NCBI GenBank assembly: GCA_950022655.1
Contig: OX465579.1
Span: forward strand, 20,063,088 to 20,127,087
DNA length: 64,000 nucleotides
Source of the DNA: Alentia gelatinosa
Lineage: Eukaryota; Annelida; Polychaeta; Phyllodocida; Polynoidae
Reading direction: 5' to 3'
The position numbers and the translations under genes are program-made. Shown here piece by piece: positions 45,850-58,592 of this stretch. The notes under the pieces were generated by a model. It made no database searches and had not been told where the DNA came from. It was given only the letters and a program-made list of their open reading frames with translations. Position 1 is the stretch's first letter, and each line of letters starts with the position of its first letter.

Positions 45850-47690
45850 AATAAGATAATAGATAAATACTAAATGTGCAGGGGGAGAGACAGAGAGTCA
45901 GACAGCGGGGGCAGGTAGAAAGAATGGGTACTTGAGACAAATGGGGGGCACAGGAAGAAAAGCCAAGAGAGACATTGGACGGGTAGAAGAGGCCGGTTAC
46001 GGAGAAGAGCTGACAGGAACAGGCTGCCTTCAGAATTAAAATGGCTCTTTTCTGGTGGGAGGGCACCAATGAGGAACCACAGGGAGACCTTCCCTTTTCT
46101 CAAAAAGGCAATAACCGCAGACGGATTGTTAAAACGTGTGGGCCAATTGGAATAAATCACCGCATCCGGTGCCTCCCAAAGACATGACCAAAATAACCTG
46201 AGAAAGCCCAGATGTCAGTGTGATAGTTTGATCCGATCTTGCTCTCAAAATAGGGAAATACGAAATATTAGGACCACTCAAAAATCGTAAGAATCCAAAT
46301 AACTAGAATCTATATATCGCATTATTAAGTAAGAAAGGTTATGTATATATATATGTGATTGTGGAGTGAATAACTGGCGTCTATTGAACTTTTCTTATTA
46401 CTTCTTTTCTTTTTTTCCAAGCGATCTTTATTATGTTCATTATTTCTTATAAATATAATATATATACATATTATATATAAGTTATTTTTCCTGATTCCAT
46501 ACATCTAGATTTGTTCTTATGTTTTTCACATACACTTACATATAAGCAATCACCTATGAGTTTATGTATCACTTTTGTGGTAGTTTTTCTCTTCTTTTCC
46601 TCATATATATAGTATTTCTTATCTACAAGAATAAAAATATATATGATCGTACAACAAGGATCAGCAGAAAAAAGATGCTACCTAAAATGAATTGAGAAAG
46701 GCTCAACATTACATCACGAGACATGTGGATGCGAATACGTAATATCGAGAATCTTTATTTTGATTTTTAAGATTCTTCAAGCTTTCCTCCAATGGAAAAT
46801 CAATAAAAATGAAGGTAGACATATAACTAATTCGCCTTGCGATTTATATGCGTGTAACCATATAATATTTTGAATGTAATAAGAGGCATAGGCTAATGAT
46901 AAATTGATATGTAATTTATTGTCCGTAGTTTTTCTCTCCTTGAATACAAGGCAGTATATATGTGCTGTAAATTCACGTCGATATGAAATAAAACACACCA
47001 TCATTTAAAACAGCCAGGGGAATCCCAACGATCAATACAAGACACGGTTCTAACCCTTTAATGAACAGCATATAGGCCTATTATTAACGGATAATCGAGC
47101 CGGTACTTAAACATTACCATAGGAGCAGTACACACATAGATCCTCACCAATACACAGCGATTACAACACTGTTTACTGGGGGTATTGGATCTCTCTGACT
47201 CGATCCTCACCTCTTTGAGTACATCCCTGGCCCACACGACAAAGGCCCCAGCCACTCCTACCACAACCAACCCCCAGAGATGAGGAGCAGATACAATTGC
47301 CTTTACTTGCTCAGAGCAACTGCGAGTGGCTCATACACAACGGCATTCCATTACCTCGGGTGTTACGAGCCGTTATCGACGACCGACCCATCCCAGCCCT
47401 ACATAATCTGATTATGCCACTTGGGACAACATGGCCCCAGCGCATGATAACCATGTCAATAGCCGCTATCATGCTCTTATAAGCAATTGCTGCTTTATTG
47501 ACTGACACAATCCTTCACCCACCAACCCCACCCACCCTTGCCACATACGCCCCTGCTCAGACCTCCACAATTCACCTCCCCTCTACGTGCTCCAGACCCC
47601 TTCCCAGACCACCCCACCCTACTCCAACCCTGCTCCAGGGCGCCCACACGTATGCGGCTTATCCTATGGTGTGAAATGCTTACCTAAATC
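45850..47690. other. No recognisable feature
   Basis: AT-rich (46300-46640 with ATATATA patches), then unique. No gene, RNA gene or repeat pair found. Confidence 0.35.
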
Positions 47691-48200
47691 TGCCTGAGGC
47701 CGGCGGCGGCTGCCTGCCTGCCTGCCCTCTCCGGAGCTGCTGCAGTCCCAGTACGGCTCTTCTCATTCCCATGCCGGGCCTATCCTCACACCGGGTGAGC
47801 TGCTCATTTAGGCACTACATAATTCATGGCCTTTTATTGGCGGCTGACATGCAATGTGTGCGGCGTGCCTCAATGAGGGGTGTCTCAACGGGGGGAAAAG
47901 AGTGAGTGGGGTGTGTGTGTACGGCTGGCGGGTCTATAGTGAGAAGTAGTAGTAGTATAGGGGAAAGGGGGTGAGAAGCGGGCGATCGCGGGTGGGGGCT
48001 AGCCAGCCAGGCCTGACACATTACCCCCTTCACCCGGCCCTGTACGGATCAATTCGGCCACGTCCCGACCCAGAAATGAGAGTCGTGCATTAAACTCGGC
48101 CCCCGCACCACCTAGACCCGTCTGGTCTGGTGCCCGCCCCCTCTCACCGGCCGGCAGGGTAGGCAGGCCCATATAGGGTCTGGCCAGGTCGACCCGTCAT
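47690..48200. other. GC-rich block
   Basis: Contains CCTGCCTGCCTGCC (about 47714), GAGCTGCTC (47797), GGTGTGTGTGTACGG and CpG-rich sequence to about 48190. No exon recognised. Confidence 0.35.
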
Positions 48201-48327
48201 GGTTCTCTTACTACTCACTCCAGCCTTAAACTAAGCATCGTGGAACACTTGTTAGACCTATTACATCTACGACTGTGGTGTACCCATGAATATAGTGGTC
48301 TATATAAGAAATAGATAAGTATGAGAA

Positions 48328-48482
48328 GCATGATTTAAAGCCCCCCCCCCCCATATAGATATGTAGCATGATTTAAAGCCCCCCCCCCCATATGTATATA
48401 TGTATATATATATAAGATATCTATATATGTATATATATATATATACCTGTAGATACACACACATATATGCATGTATATATTT
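48328..48482. repeat. Short tandem duplication with poly-C, then TA/TG microsatellite
   Basis: TAGCATGATTTAAAGCCCCC... is duplicated (about 48330 and 48365) with 9-13 C, followed by ATATGTATATAT repeats to 48482. Confidence 0.8.
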
Positions 48483-49020
48483 ATTTTCTGTAACCCATTA
48501 AGTCAACTTGCCATTTCTGCAACTCCCTGTCAAGGATCCAACTACATCAATCGTCAGTCTCTGTGACCATTCTAACATTTAGATTATATCATAAGATTAC
48601 ATACACTGTTTTTGTCACAGATGCAGTAGTGAACTTGTTTCTATTACGTCCGATCGATTTGTAAATCATCTATGGACAATGTAACACTAAATGCTGCTTA
48701 ATGTATAGTGTTATAAGCGACTACCTGACGATTGATAGGTTTCGAATTCAAATTGGGACGAAACATATACATTATTGAGATAATGTGGGACTATCTATGT
48801 GCTAAACAATTAGTGTCACGCACATTGATATTATGAGTTATTAGCATATGGCATGCGTGTTATCAGTCATTCTTTAGTCAAATGATAAACACCATAAGTA
48901 TTCAACCATCACAAATATTGGAATGTGCAAGGTCCATCGAAATGTTGGGGAAATCTATTCATGTGTGTGCACTGTATAAAGGAAACAATGTAGTAACACG
49001 ACAGATAGGTTTTTATTGTT
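48483..49020. other. No recognisable feature
   Basis: AT-rich unique-looking DNA. Confidence 0.35.
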
Positions 49021-49029
49021 AACACAGTT

Positions 49030-49437
49030 ACTATGGTATTTTATAATCCATCATATACAAAGTCCCCATTACGAGGACTCAGTAAACCACTACTCATTGT
49101 TTAAAAACTGTCAGTTACTATATACCCATGCCGTATATACTGTAAATACGCACTGTTTCAGCATATAACGTAAAAATACTGTACAGACCACTGGTCCGTA
49201 CACTATTATACAGACTTCCTACCCATACTCGCTTACTAAAATACTGATTGTTAAGCCAAATGAAATTTTTTTCGGGTATATAGTAAATATAGAACGACCT
49301 ACCATGCTTTTACAAGCCACAAAACTTGATAATAATTCATGGTTTGTACGGAACTCGGCGTAAACGCCTCGTTCTGAATGAACCGTGAATTATCATCTTG
49401 TTTTGTAGCTTGAACAGCATGGTCAGGACGTTCTATA
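49030..49437 (+). mobile_element. Head-plus-hairpin composite
   Basis: The head contains ATACAAAGTCCCCATTACGA, GACTCAGTAAACCACTACTC, GTTTAAAAACTGTCAG and CCATGCCGTATATACTG. The hairpin 49289-49437 pairs TAGAACGACCTACCATGC with GCATGGTCAGGACGTTCTA and ACAAAACTTGATAATAATTCA with TGAATTATCATCTTGTTTTGT, around GGAACTCGGCGTAAACGCCTCGTTCTG. Confidence 0.6.
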
Positions 49438-49499
49438 TCATTATTACATCCATTATATGCGGAATCAAAACACATGGTATAAGGCTTCAAGGCCAATGT

Positions 49500-49747
49500 A
49501 TACTGGAAAATAGTCCGTATGTACCATAGAACAAAAGATATTATCTACAGATATACACCTTTTATATGGCGATTCCTGGGATTAATTCAATCGAGGAGAT
49601 TGATAATAGATAAAACAAACGATGGTTTTGTGAACAGGCAACTCTGTAAACCACTCGAGGTTAATGTCGTAATACACCCGCTAACCCTCCTGTATTACTA
49701 TGCATCAACCCCTCGTGGTGAACAGCTGCCTGTACATAAAACCATGT
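49500..49747 (+). mobile_element. Head-plus-hairpin composite
   Basis: The hairpin 49619-49747 has arms ACGATGGTTTTGTGAACAGG.../...CTGCCTGTACATAAAACCATGT plus CCACTCGAGG/CCCTCGTGG. The centre holds CCTCCTGTATTACTATGCAT (49686-49705), aligning with the core at 3735-3754. The head is degraded. Confidence 0.55.
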
Positions 49748-49799
49748 ACTGTCCTTGTACTTGATGCGCTCACACGTATGCAGCTAGAGGTCAGACACC

Positions 49800-50150
49800 C
49801 GGACCTTTAATCATATAGAGTGGCAATCCGTGTTGTGGCACCAGGTCCACAGAAGTGCTACATTTTATTACAAACCCATGACGTATATACTGTACTATTT
49901 TGCCAGAAAACGTAAAGATACCGTACGTAACCTTGTACCATACGGCAAAAAGGAACACTTTTCCATACACGTGCACTAAAACATTAATTATTAGGTCAAA
50001 TTAAGGCAATTTATTAAATCAATTTCAGGTATATACAATAAATACTCGATGAAAATTTACGGTTCGTATGTGTGATCGCCTTGTTCCGTATAGACCGTAA
50101 ATTATCATCTCGTTTTGCAGCTAATAGAGCATAGTCAGGTCGTTCTATAT
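49800..50150 (+). mobile_element. Composite fragment with one hairpin arm
   Basis: GACGTATATACTGTACTATT, ACCATACGGCAAAAAGGAA and TATACAATAAATACTCGATG parallel 49110-49290. ACCGTAAATTATCATCTCGTTTTGC and GTCAGGTCGTTCTATAT are the right arm of the 49289-49437 hairpin. The left arm is shortened. Confidence 0.5.
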
Positions 50151-50159
50151 AAATAGGCA

Positions 50160-52990
50160 CACTGCTCCAGTAGTACTAGCAATAGTAGACAGACCCACGT
50201 CTAGGGCGTACGGACCTGCCCACTGGGAAGAAGGCCTTGGAGGGCGTGCCTCCTGCTCCCTGATTAGATACCTGTGGCTGATCTGCTCCCTGGCCCTCTG
50301 ATCCTCCAGGCGCAGTGACTCAGTGTACACAAAGGAAGCGGAAGGCGAGCTGCTCACCGCTAGGTCACGTGAGGCCGAGTGGCGCAGGGCTCAGCTGACC
50401 CAGTTTTAACCCTGAGTCGCTCTTCTATTATTATGGCACAGCGGTCTCAATGAGTCAAGACCACAGCTGCTCACAGAGAAAGCTTATGGTGGCTGTGAGT
50501 GGTGAGGGGACGTATATAGGCCATCGGCGGCTGGAGCAGGTTCTACAAGGCAGACAGCTCTAATGGACAGCAGGGAGAGAGGGAGGGGGGTGGTAGCCAA
50601 TATGCCATCACTTCACAGCGGCACTGGAATATTGGCTTCCCGCTTGGATGCTGCCACCATATTGAGTTATTTTTAGTTTGGCCTAGATCCACTCAGGCGT
50701 GCGGCAGCGATCCCATTACTCAAACCCTGACGCCCTCACCCCCTCCCTCCCCCCCCCCCACGCACCCCTCTCTGTACCGCCATCCCATCGCCCCATCCAA
50801 CTAGTCCCCGCGCAGCCTTCGTTCAATGATCAAACAAAGAAACAGGCAAGCTATCAAATTCCAGCAGCACCATGCAGGTGTCATGCCATCCCACAGTGTC
50901 CCTATCCGACCTAACAAGTAATTATTTGACTATCGCTAAATATTCATTAACCCTTTCGCTCTCCTGTGTGGCTGCCGCACCCCTCTAGGCCTCCCCACCC
51001 CACCACCAGGGACACATGGAGGCCTGGCGCTGGCCAAACAGGTTCATTGGGTGAATGGAGGTAGACTGCTATTATGGTATAATCCTCGCACGCGATGCAC
51101 CGTCGTGTTGAGCCAGCCGGGGGTTGCCTTGGGGTGGGGAACTGCAGGGAGGGGTATTTTTGCAGTATTTGCACCCAGTACTTCACATTTTACAGAAAAA
51201 AAGAAATATCCCCAGCTGTAGCGCCTGCCGGAAAAGGTGTGGATTCGGGAGCATCCCTCCTGGCATGACAAATATCATGATTACAGAGAGTTTTTATATT
51301 GTAGTTTCCACCCTTTTTTTTTGCTTTCTCTCCTTCCTTACGCTTCCTGTTTCTCTCTAGATCTGAACGTTGAACACGGATTCTCTTTTAGATGTAGCAT
51401 CAAATGAAAAAAACTAACTTGGAATTTCTCATTTCGTATTTTCATGAATTCTTTATTATAAGAGCCGAATTGAACGATAATGATAATAAAATATATATTT
51501 ATTGTACATATATTTACTCTGCCCAATTTTAGACAGGTTTTTAGACAGGTTTATGTCTAAGTAGCATCTAATTTCCTTTGAATCCTAACAATTTTTTAAT
51601 TTTTATTTTCTGCGTAAGAGTGCGGATCAGTTTAGCCATGTTCTATAATTGAATCCTAACAACTTGACAAGAAAACCAACTCCTTTCTGGATTCCCTGCT
51701 TCAAGTGTTGTATTCATCTCTCCTATTCCCTTTCTGTATCCCCCCCCCCCCCCCCCCATTAACACGCTCTCTTCCACTCTCTTTCTTCCCTTTTCTCCCC
51801 TTTCTCGGACTAACAGTTTGGTCCCTGGACTGTTGTCCTTGTGACGAGTCCCAACTCTGAATACACAGAGGTCTGAAGAGAGGGTTTCTATGAAGTGCTA
51901 CTTGGAGTGTACTCGGTGGCCCTGCGCCATGAAATCAGCTATTGTGTGATAATGACCGCTCCCATCGATCTGCCCGGGAATGACACCACTCCCCCAACCC
52001 CCTCCCCCTCCCCCAGGCCTCCCCTAGCCCTCCCAACCCCCACCCCCGTCCCCCGAACCTGTATCTAGCCAGCCTGGGCCGGATGCGCCATGGCCGGTGA
52101 TGGTCCGTTAGGTTTTGAGCTGCTCAGCAAGAGGGATCTAACGTTATGGGTGATAAAGTAAAGTATGGACGGACGTGTCTATCCGCTTAGTGGATGCTGG
52201 TGGATCAGTCGCTAAGCCTTCCTAATGATATCCATGGCTAATCGCAGCAAGCAAGAGATCATGCAAACTGCACCAGATAACTGTGATTTCTTTTTTTTGT
52301 GTGTGTAGAATCATAGAGTTAGGTGACCTTGGATTATATGAGTCAGGTAGTTCCTTTTCAGGCACATTTATATAAAATAGTCCATTTTACGCATGGATAA
52401 CGTTTATTTCATACTGATATCATTGAAAATTTTATATAACATTCATTCCCTTCATATCCCAGAAGATACCTAATAACACATGAATTGTCTCCACGTACAG
52501 AAGGTTAATGACCAGTTTTCTAATATGGTAATCAGTCTAGGTATTTGGAGAGATATTCGAGGAATGGCAGCACATTAGCACTGTGGTCTATGTGAGACTG
52601 GAGCCCGGTACAGAACGGCAATGTTGAACATGGTGCCAGCCGATGGTACAAACGTGTGTTATGTGGTAACTGTTTATAGCGAAGGTCACCGTTTGACATT
52701 TACAGGTAAGGGCCCTGCCTTCTATTCTAACCAGACGCCTCATATTTTCAGTCATGGGAGTGTGGGAAGGAGGGGGGGGGGGGCTTCAGGAAAGCAGTTA
52801 CTTGGAGGTGTTTTGTGAGAGTATCAAGGATTCATCACTGGTTATACGACAGAGGGTTAGGTTGGGGATGGTGAGGGATGTACGTGGTGTTAATGGAAAG
52901 AAACCCTTTGGGGTTAAATGCGGGTGGTGCATGAAGTTAGGGGTGGTTGGGATACATTGGAGGTTGTTGGGGTGGTAGGGGCTAGATGTG
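50160..52990. other. No gene; homopolymer and GC-rich patches
   Basis: 50160-51180 is moderately GC-rich (GAGCTGCTC at 50347). A C run of about 17 lies at 51740-51757, with pyrimidine-rich sequence at 51960-52060, GAGCTGCTC at 52117 and a run of nine or so G near 52773. No exon or repeat pair seen. Confidence 0.35.
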
Positions 52991-53034
52991 AACGCCGAGA
53001 GATGATTTAAAATAGGGTGGGTGGTAGACTGGCC

Positions 53035-53457
53035 TCAGTCCCTGTATCCTACCCCTCCATCCCTTCTGAGTGACACAGGGACTGGTCTCATCCGTTATGG
53101 CCGTGTAGACTGGCGCGATTTTGCGCCACACTCCCCAAGCAGAGGTCTGGCTACTGGTCAGGACATCTGCTTGGAGATTGATACCCTCTCACTTTGATCT
53201 CAATCGAGACATAGTTAGGAGTAGGCGGAATATATTGCTATGACAACACAGGCAGGCAGGGTACTGGAGGAGGGGAGGGGGGAGGGGTAGAGGGAGGTAT
53301 AGGGTTACAGGGAGTGGCTTGGGGTCATAAACAGGAGATTCTAGTCAGAGTGGACAAGTCTTTGATTCATGGGCCAGTCACATGCTATAATGAATTGTAT
53401 TCCGAATTTCTTTAATCATTTAATGAATGTTCATAATCAAATACTTGAGCAAGTCTA
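53035..53457 (+). mobile_element. TAGACT-family element, complete, 9-bp duplication
   Basis: Starts TAGACTGGCCTCAGTCCCTG and ends ATACTTGAGCAAGTCTA. GGTGGGTGG flanks both sides exactly (53026-53034 and 53458-53466). Terminal hairpins: CAGTCCCTGT/ACAGGGACTG at the left, AGTCTTTGATTCATG/CATAATCAAATACT at the right. 423 bp, non-coding, close to 18352-18729. Best reference copy of the family. Confidence 0.88.
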
Positions 53458-53708
53458 GGTGGGTGGGTCAGGAGGAAGGGTTGAGAAGATTCCTTTGGGA
53501 TGGGTAGTGGTCTAGCTTTTGAGAAATACAAAAATTGATTATCTTTTTGGGCATGGGACTCGTAAAAAAATGAAACCACAGCTTCCATATCCTGTTTTGG
53601 TCACTGTTCACGAGGCAAGAACCCCTTGTACGTCCCTATTGCATACCACTCATTCCTCATTTCAAATCTGATCTCATGCCTTTATTTCCGTTGATTCATT
53701 CTGAACTG

Positions 53709-54053
53709 TTACCTCAATTTCCTTCTTTCAAAACGTCCTTTCATTGCATTTGCAATGCTGCTCTGTGACCTCTGCTCCGACAAACCACCTTTCCCTGGTT
53801 TGTGTGCTCCTTCTGCTGTGAACTCCTCCGAACAACACCCTGCCTCCAGACAGATCCTCCGCAGGTCTTCAACTGTCGCAAATGCGAGTACTAAGTGTCG
53901 CTCGGAGAGGTCCCATTCTATTTTTGTGTGTTGGCAATCGGTGGAGTGTGGGGCCGGGTAACAAATAATGGCTGGATGGGGGCAGGGCCCTGTCTCCTGG
54001 CAGAGAGGCTCTTGGTTATGCCCTGGAGAAGACAACAGCGGGTGAAACGACAA
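53709..54053 (-). other. Unusual open frame, possible exon (weak)
   Basis: A 114-codon open stretch on the minus strand whose last ~60 residues (for example VEDLRRICLEAGCCSEEF, then a Lys/Arg-rich end) look more protein-like than other frames in the window. It reaches AG|GTAACA near the end. I recognise no domain. Most likely chance. Confidence 0.12.
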
Positions 54054-54059
54054 GGGGGC

Positions 54060-55490
54060 CCGTCAGTCTCTTACCACTCCCCGACAACCCCAACCCCTCC
54101 CATCGCCACCCACCTGACGGTCGTCCTTAATGCACTAATGCACCTTCACCGCCTTGCCGAAAGGAGACGGGCATTTCTTTGATGAGAATGCGCGTGGAAG
54201 CCAAATGGTTTTAACACAAATACACCGGCGCGTCGCTCTCCACCCGTCCCCATTCTCCCCCCACAGACTAGGCGGCGTTATGATCAGCCCCGGGAAGTAC
54301 CCCTACTTACTCCGGCCCCCTACGGCAACGAGCAATAAGTCCATCAAATCTTAATTCTGGCGCCCATCGTAGTGTTACGACACACGCTTCCTAGCTGCAG
54401 GTGCCATTTCTACACGGGGAATTGTTAAGCTCATCCTTTCATCTTTCAATTTATATGTGCATCATTCGCGGATGGCATTTTCCACAGAGATAAGATCCGC
54501 CCGTCACTACGCTAAAAACAAACAGATAGAGCCTGGCCAGAGACGGTGTTGTACAGAACGGGCGATAAAGGGAGTTCTATCCCATATCCAGACCGTAGGA
54601 CGGGGTAATGGCTTAAAAGCACAAACACAAGCTGCAGTATTTGCCAAATTACCTGCTTTTATTTGCCTGTATACAGTATGAGTACCTGTTATAGAAAGGC
54701 ATGATGGCATTCCCTCTCGGAGCCCCTCACATAAGTGACAAATAGCACAGGAGGCTTAAGTATCTCTTCTGCACATATAGCAGGACATAGGAAGACGCCA
54801 TAGTCTTCTATTATTGGCCATGCTGAATCCATCGCCTTCTTAGGTGGAGGGACAGGTAGACTGTTAAAAACAATAATGTCGGAAACACATTTCCGGATAT
54901 TACCGGCCTTCAATTTCATATTATCTAACTGTTGTCAACGTAAAGAAGGCGACTTTTGAAATGATTATTTCACGGAAACTGGCTAACTCTCTTCGTACGT
55001 CAAAATGCAGGGCACAATTATCTATCAAATATATCCTGAAGCGGAAGGCAGAGGGATATAACTGATAGACAATGGCACCAAGTATCTTTATATACGCCTT
55101 AAATTGGTGACATTGTACCTATGAGATGGCATACCCTTCTGGCCTGTTGAATAATGCCGCCTCGAACATGAAGATCCCTATCTGTACGCCATCGGGACCC
55201 AGGGACGTTATCCAATATTTAGGGACAACCTTCCATTGACTAGAACTGCCTTAGAAAGTGAGCTAGAAAATTATTAAACGATAACCCTCTTTTGAGATTT
55301 CCTTATACCCGGTAGTCCCATAGGCATACGTTATTTAACAGATCCCTGGTTTGTAGACTTTCATAAGAGGACCGATGTGGCCCATTTTGAGGAGTTAAAA
55401 GGCCACTTAATAAAATCTCTTTCGGTCAACAGTTTGGGAGATTGTGTTATGTCTCCTGTCACACAATCTACCGCAGATATGCCTCTTAAG
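54060..55490. other. No gene; old diverged repeats
   Basis: 54960-55130 (ACTGGCTAACTCTCTTCGTACGTC, ATATATCCTGAAGCGGAAGGCAG) resembles 59745-59890 (ACTGACTTACTGTTTTCGTACATC, GATACATCCTAATGCTGAAGGCAG). 55240-55350 resembles 32885-33000. The rest is unremarkable. Confidence 0.45.
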
Positions 55491-55498
55491 TGGGATTC

Positions 55499-56026
55499 AC
55501 ACGATGGGACAAATGGACCTGAGACTGGTGTACTTCACACCTTTGCACCAGTCGGCTACTATTTCCAGCTGGGTATAAAGTTTCAGAGATTGGGGTGTCC
55601 TACGGTCTCAGGGTAACATGGCGGATTCAATTCACATGGGAAGACTTAACAGGTACATAGTCTCACCCCTACACCCCTTCACAGGGCACACATGGTACAC
55701 AGGGTATACAGATGCCAACTCAGGGTACTTCTCCGTGTGAATAGGTGTTATTTGAGACCACTGATACTCACAGATTGGGGGAGAACATGTGAAATACATT
55801 TGTCTCACCAAAATACCCCTCTAATTTTTAAACCTGTTTTAAGTCCAAATCCCATGAGATTCTGTTCCTTGTTAGGTGTGATTGTCGCCGACAATTTCAA
55901 GGGAAAAAGATTGTCTCAGCAAAATGGAACCCTATGATTCAGACGAGGAGATAGTGTTCCAGTACCGAACCTCAACAGGAATTGTCTCCTTGACAGGTAC
56001 ATGAATCCCATCGTGTCAATCCCACT
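55499..56026. mobile_element. MITE with AGTGGGATTCACACG ends, copy 2, TTA duplication
   Basis: Ends AGTGGGATTCACACGATGGG and CCCATCGTGTCAATCCCACT are inverted, with TTA on both sides (55496-55498, 56027-56029). Ordered internal similarity to 11368-11852. Non-coding. Confidence 0.7.
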
Positions 56027-56039
56027 TTAGTGGATCTGG

Positions 56040-57690
56040 CACTTCAGTAATGACCTTCTTTCCGTGAGAGTAAACCACAAAGGAGTAAACATTTCCTACC
56101 TGTTGCTCCGGATATAATCCTGTCAAACTCCATAGAAATACACCATTGTCTTGAAGATAATGTTCTTCGTACAGTTTATATAAAGGTATTGCTCTAAGAT
56201 AACATCTGTATGCTATCATAACCTACTGATTTTATTTGTGGTTGGTTAGTAGATCTTTGTAGGGTTTATCTAGGATTTTCCCTTGCTGTTTTTTTAGGCT
56301 ACTCTCCTCTTGGGAATTCTAGCATCTGCAATATTAATGGGTGTCGCGTTTATTAGCCACATGCCATCTCAGATTTCTTTAAAATCGAGGCAATTATCAA
56401 ACGTTGCCATGGTTACGAAGCCTAGTAGTACCGCTGTTGACTCGGCCATATTAAAGTTTTGCAATTTACCGAACTGTCGGGGAACTAGTCTTCCATGTTA
56501 TTTTAAACGGGAATCTCAGGTGAACTCTATCCGGTGGATATCGCACTAGCCGAATGTACATGAAGGCCTGCTGGCTGTAATAACAAAACACGCCCTTGGA
56601 AACGCACGAAAAGCGCCGCTAATTTAGATTAGCAAATCAGAGAATGAACATTGCTTGATACTTGAACGGTCATTTTAGGTCATGCAGCATAGAATATTTT
56701 GTCAATTTTGACAATGATAGGAGCGTTTCTGGGAGGACCATAACAAGGATGAGACAAGGATGGGAGAACGATCACGTTAAATTTGTGGTGTCCGTATCTT
56801 ATTCTCCTTCCCCTTACCTGAATCCTTGGGAACGACAGTTCAGGATGCACCTAAGGATGCATTCAAAGTCATGCAACCGAGAATATCTAATCTATTCTAT
56901 AGGCCTATTAGTCCTACTGTGCTGTCTGATCCAATCACACCATGTCTACATGAGTCTGCAGGTTGAGACGAGGCTACAATCCTGAGTGTGTTGCCGCAAT
57001 GAGAGAGATGACCATCTAGGTTATCAAATCACTACAAGTATTAGAGAGTCAGACAACGCTGGGTTTATAGATGACACAGGATGATGTGTTTCTTCATACA
57101 CAGCTCTGATAGTGAGGACATCGCTCACGTCGGTGGCACTTTCCTGTACGCAACCACAGCCCTCCATCACGTGACCAAAACAAGACGAGCCGGAAGTTAC
57201 GAGCTCCGCATCGCCAGGCGGCGCCACCATAAAGGAGACAACGGGCGCTGGTTGCCGCCTGCTTCACAGTAAAAACGTGGCACCTGACGGTAACCAGCGA
57301 GTGACGGATGCGTCCTCCAGGGTGTGGCCATCGAGGACGGGGGTCGCACCTGGTGCAGGGGAGGTGGAGGAACGGGCGCCGCCGCACGACGCTTCGGCAG
57401 CGACGGCGATGAAATATTTAACAACTCCTGGGCCGTCACCTCTCACCTCAATCACCCCCTCCCCACACAGCCCTGCCCAGCACACCCTCCCACCCTCCCA
57501 TCCTCATTCACCTTCCCATTCCTCCACTCCACTCAGCTCGACAGGCAAGGAACACAGCCACCATCAATACTACATCCAGGGTCAGAAGGTTGACTGGATG
57601 CTGTGTGACTACAGAGGGGAATGACGGAGGTGGATAGTGATAGGCCATAGAACAAAGGATGGTGGGTGGCAGACATGATGGGTCAGGCTC
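56040..57690. other. No gene recognised; CpG-rich patch
   Basis: 57170-57420 is CpG-rich (CGAGCCGGAAGTTACGAGC, GGCGCCGCCGCACGACGC). It includes CCGGAAGT, an ETS-type core, which may mark an internal promoter. No exon structure seen. Confidence 0.35.
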
Positions 57691-57699
57691 CCTGCGGAT

Positions 57700-57930
57700 T
57701 TGAGAGGAAGGATATATGGTATAATAGATTATCATACACATGTGCACGAATGTCTCACACTTACTGGCACACTGTGCACGAACTAGCTGTTCGCGCACTC
57801 TTAAATCACGGGACTTTGAACTGGCGTTTTTAATTATTTCCAGGTATATGATAATATGAAGACATTCTGAGTGTGTCTAAATTACATATCGTCCCCGTTT
57901 GTTTTTTCGCGGAAATGTTCATCGAATTCG
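57700..57930 (+). repeat. Dispersed ~250-bp repeat, copy 4
   Basis: TGTGCACGAATGTCTCACAC, GTGCACGAACTA, TTTTTAATTATTTCCAGGTA and CGGAAATGTTCATCGAATTC align with 28170-28400. Confidence 0.65.
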
Positions 57931-58213
57931 AAAAATTTCCAACACAAAGCAACAGAGAGTAAGATTCCATTCAAATAAAATAGCCATATCGCCATATAAT
58001 ATGTGGTAATAGTCAACGACGTTAACGCTTGGCAATAGGCAGAGTGGTGACAGAAAGGTATCTCAATACTCAGCTATATCACCAATACGTCACGTTTTGG
58101 CAGATTAAACTGTGGACACTCTGTTGTGTAAAACCCCACTGTTATGCCGCGTTCAAATATCCATAGCATGGTGTCTGTAGCGTGGCTGTATGCGGCTATG
58201 CAATATATTCTCT

Positions 58214-58470
58214 TTTATTATCCACCTAATACAAAGTGTCCATAGTAGACATAAAAGAACTCTGTCTGGACATACCCGGCCCCCAACTGCATGTGTTGGG
58301 TGGCGATAAAGCGCTCATATGGAAAAATAGTGCGTACCTGAAACTAATTTTGGCATACCACACATCTGAAAAAAGTGGGTGATGAATATAATCTAAGAAA
58401 AATGTGGTCCTCGGAGTTGACTCTATGCAATATCCCCGCATGGACTCGGTTATTACCATGCGTCGGGTAT
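58214..58470 (+). mobile_element. Head-plus-hairpin composite, tail truncated
   Basis: The head opens with the same TTTATTATCCACCTAATACA as 6877 and shares AAAGTGTCCATAG, GGACATACCCGG and GGAAAAATAGTGCGTAC. The tail keeps the left arm GGTCCTCGGAGTTGACTC and the core ACTCGGTTATTACCATGCGT (58444-58463) but lacks the second arm. Confidence 0.65.
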
Positions 58471-58592
58471 TACGGCCGCTCTACGCCCAAAGAGCTGCTG
58501 TACACTGCCCCAGGTGCCGCTATACCCCACCCTGGGAGCTGCTTCCCCAGCCCCCGGAGCCACTCGCCGTTTGCCCCGCCTTAAGCAGAACT

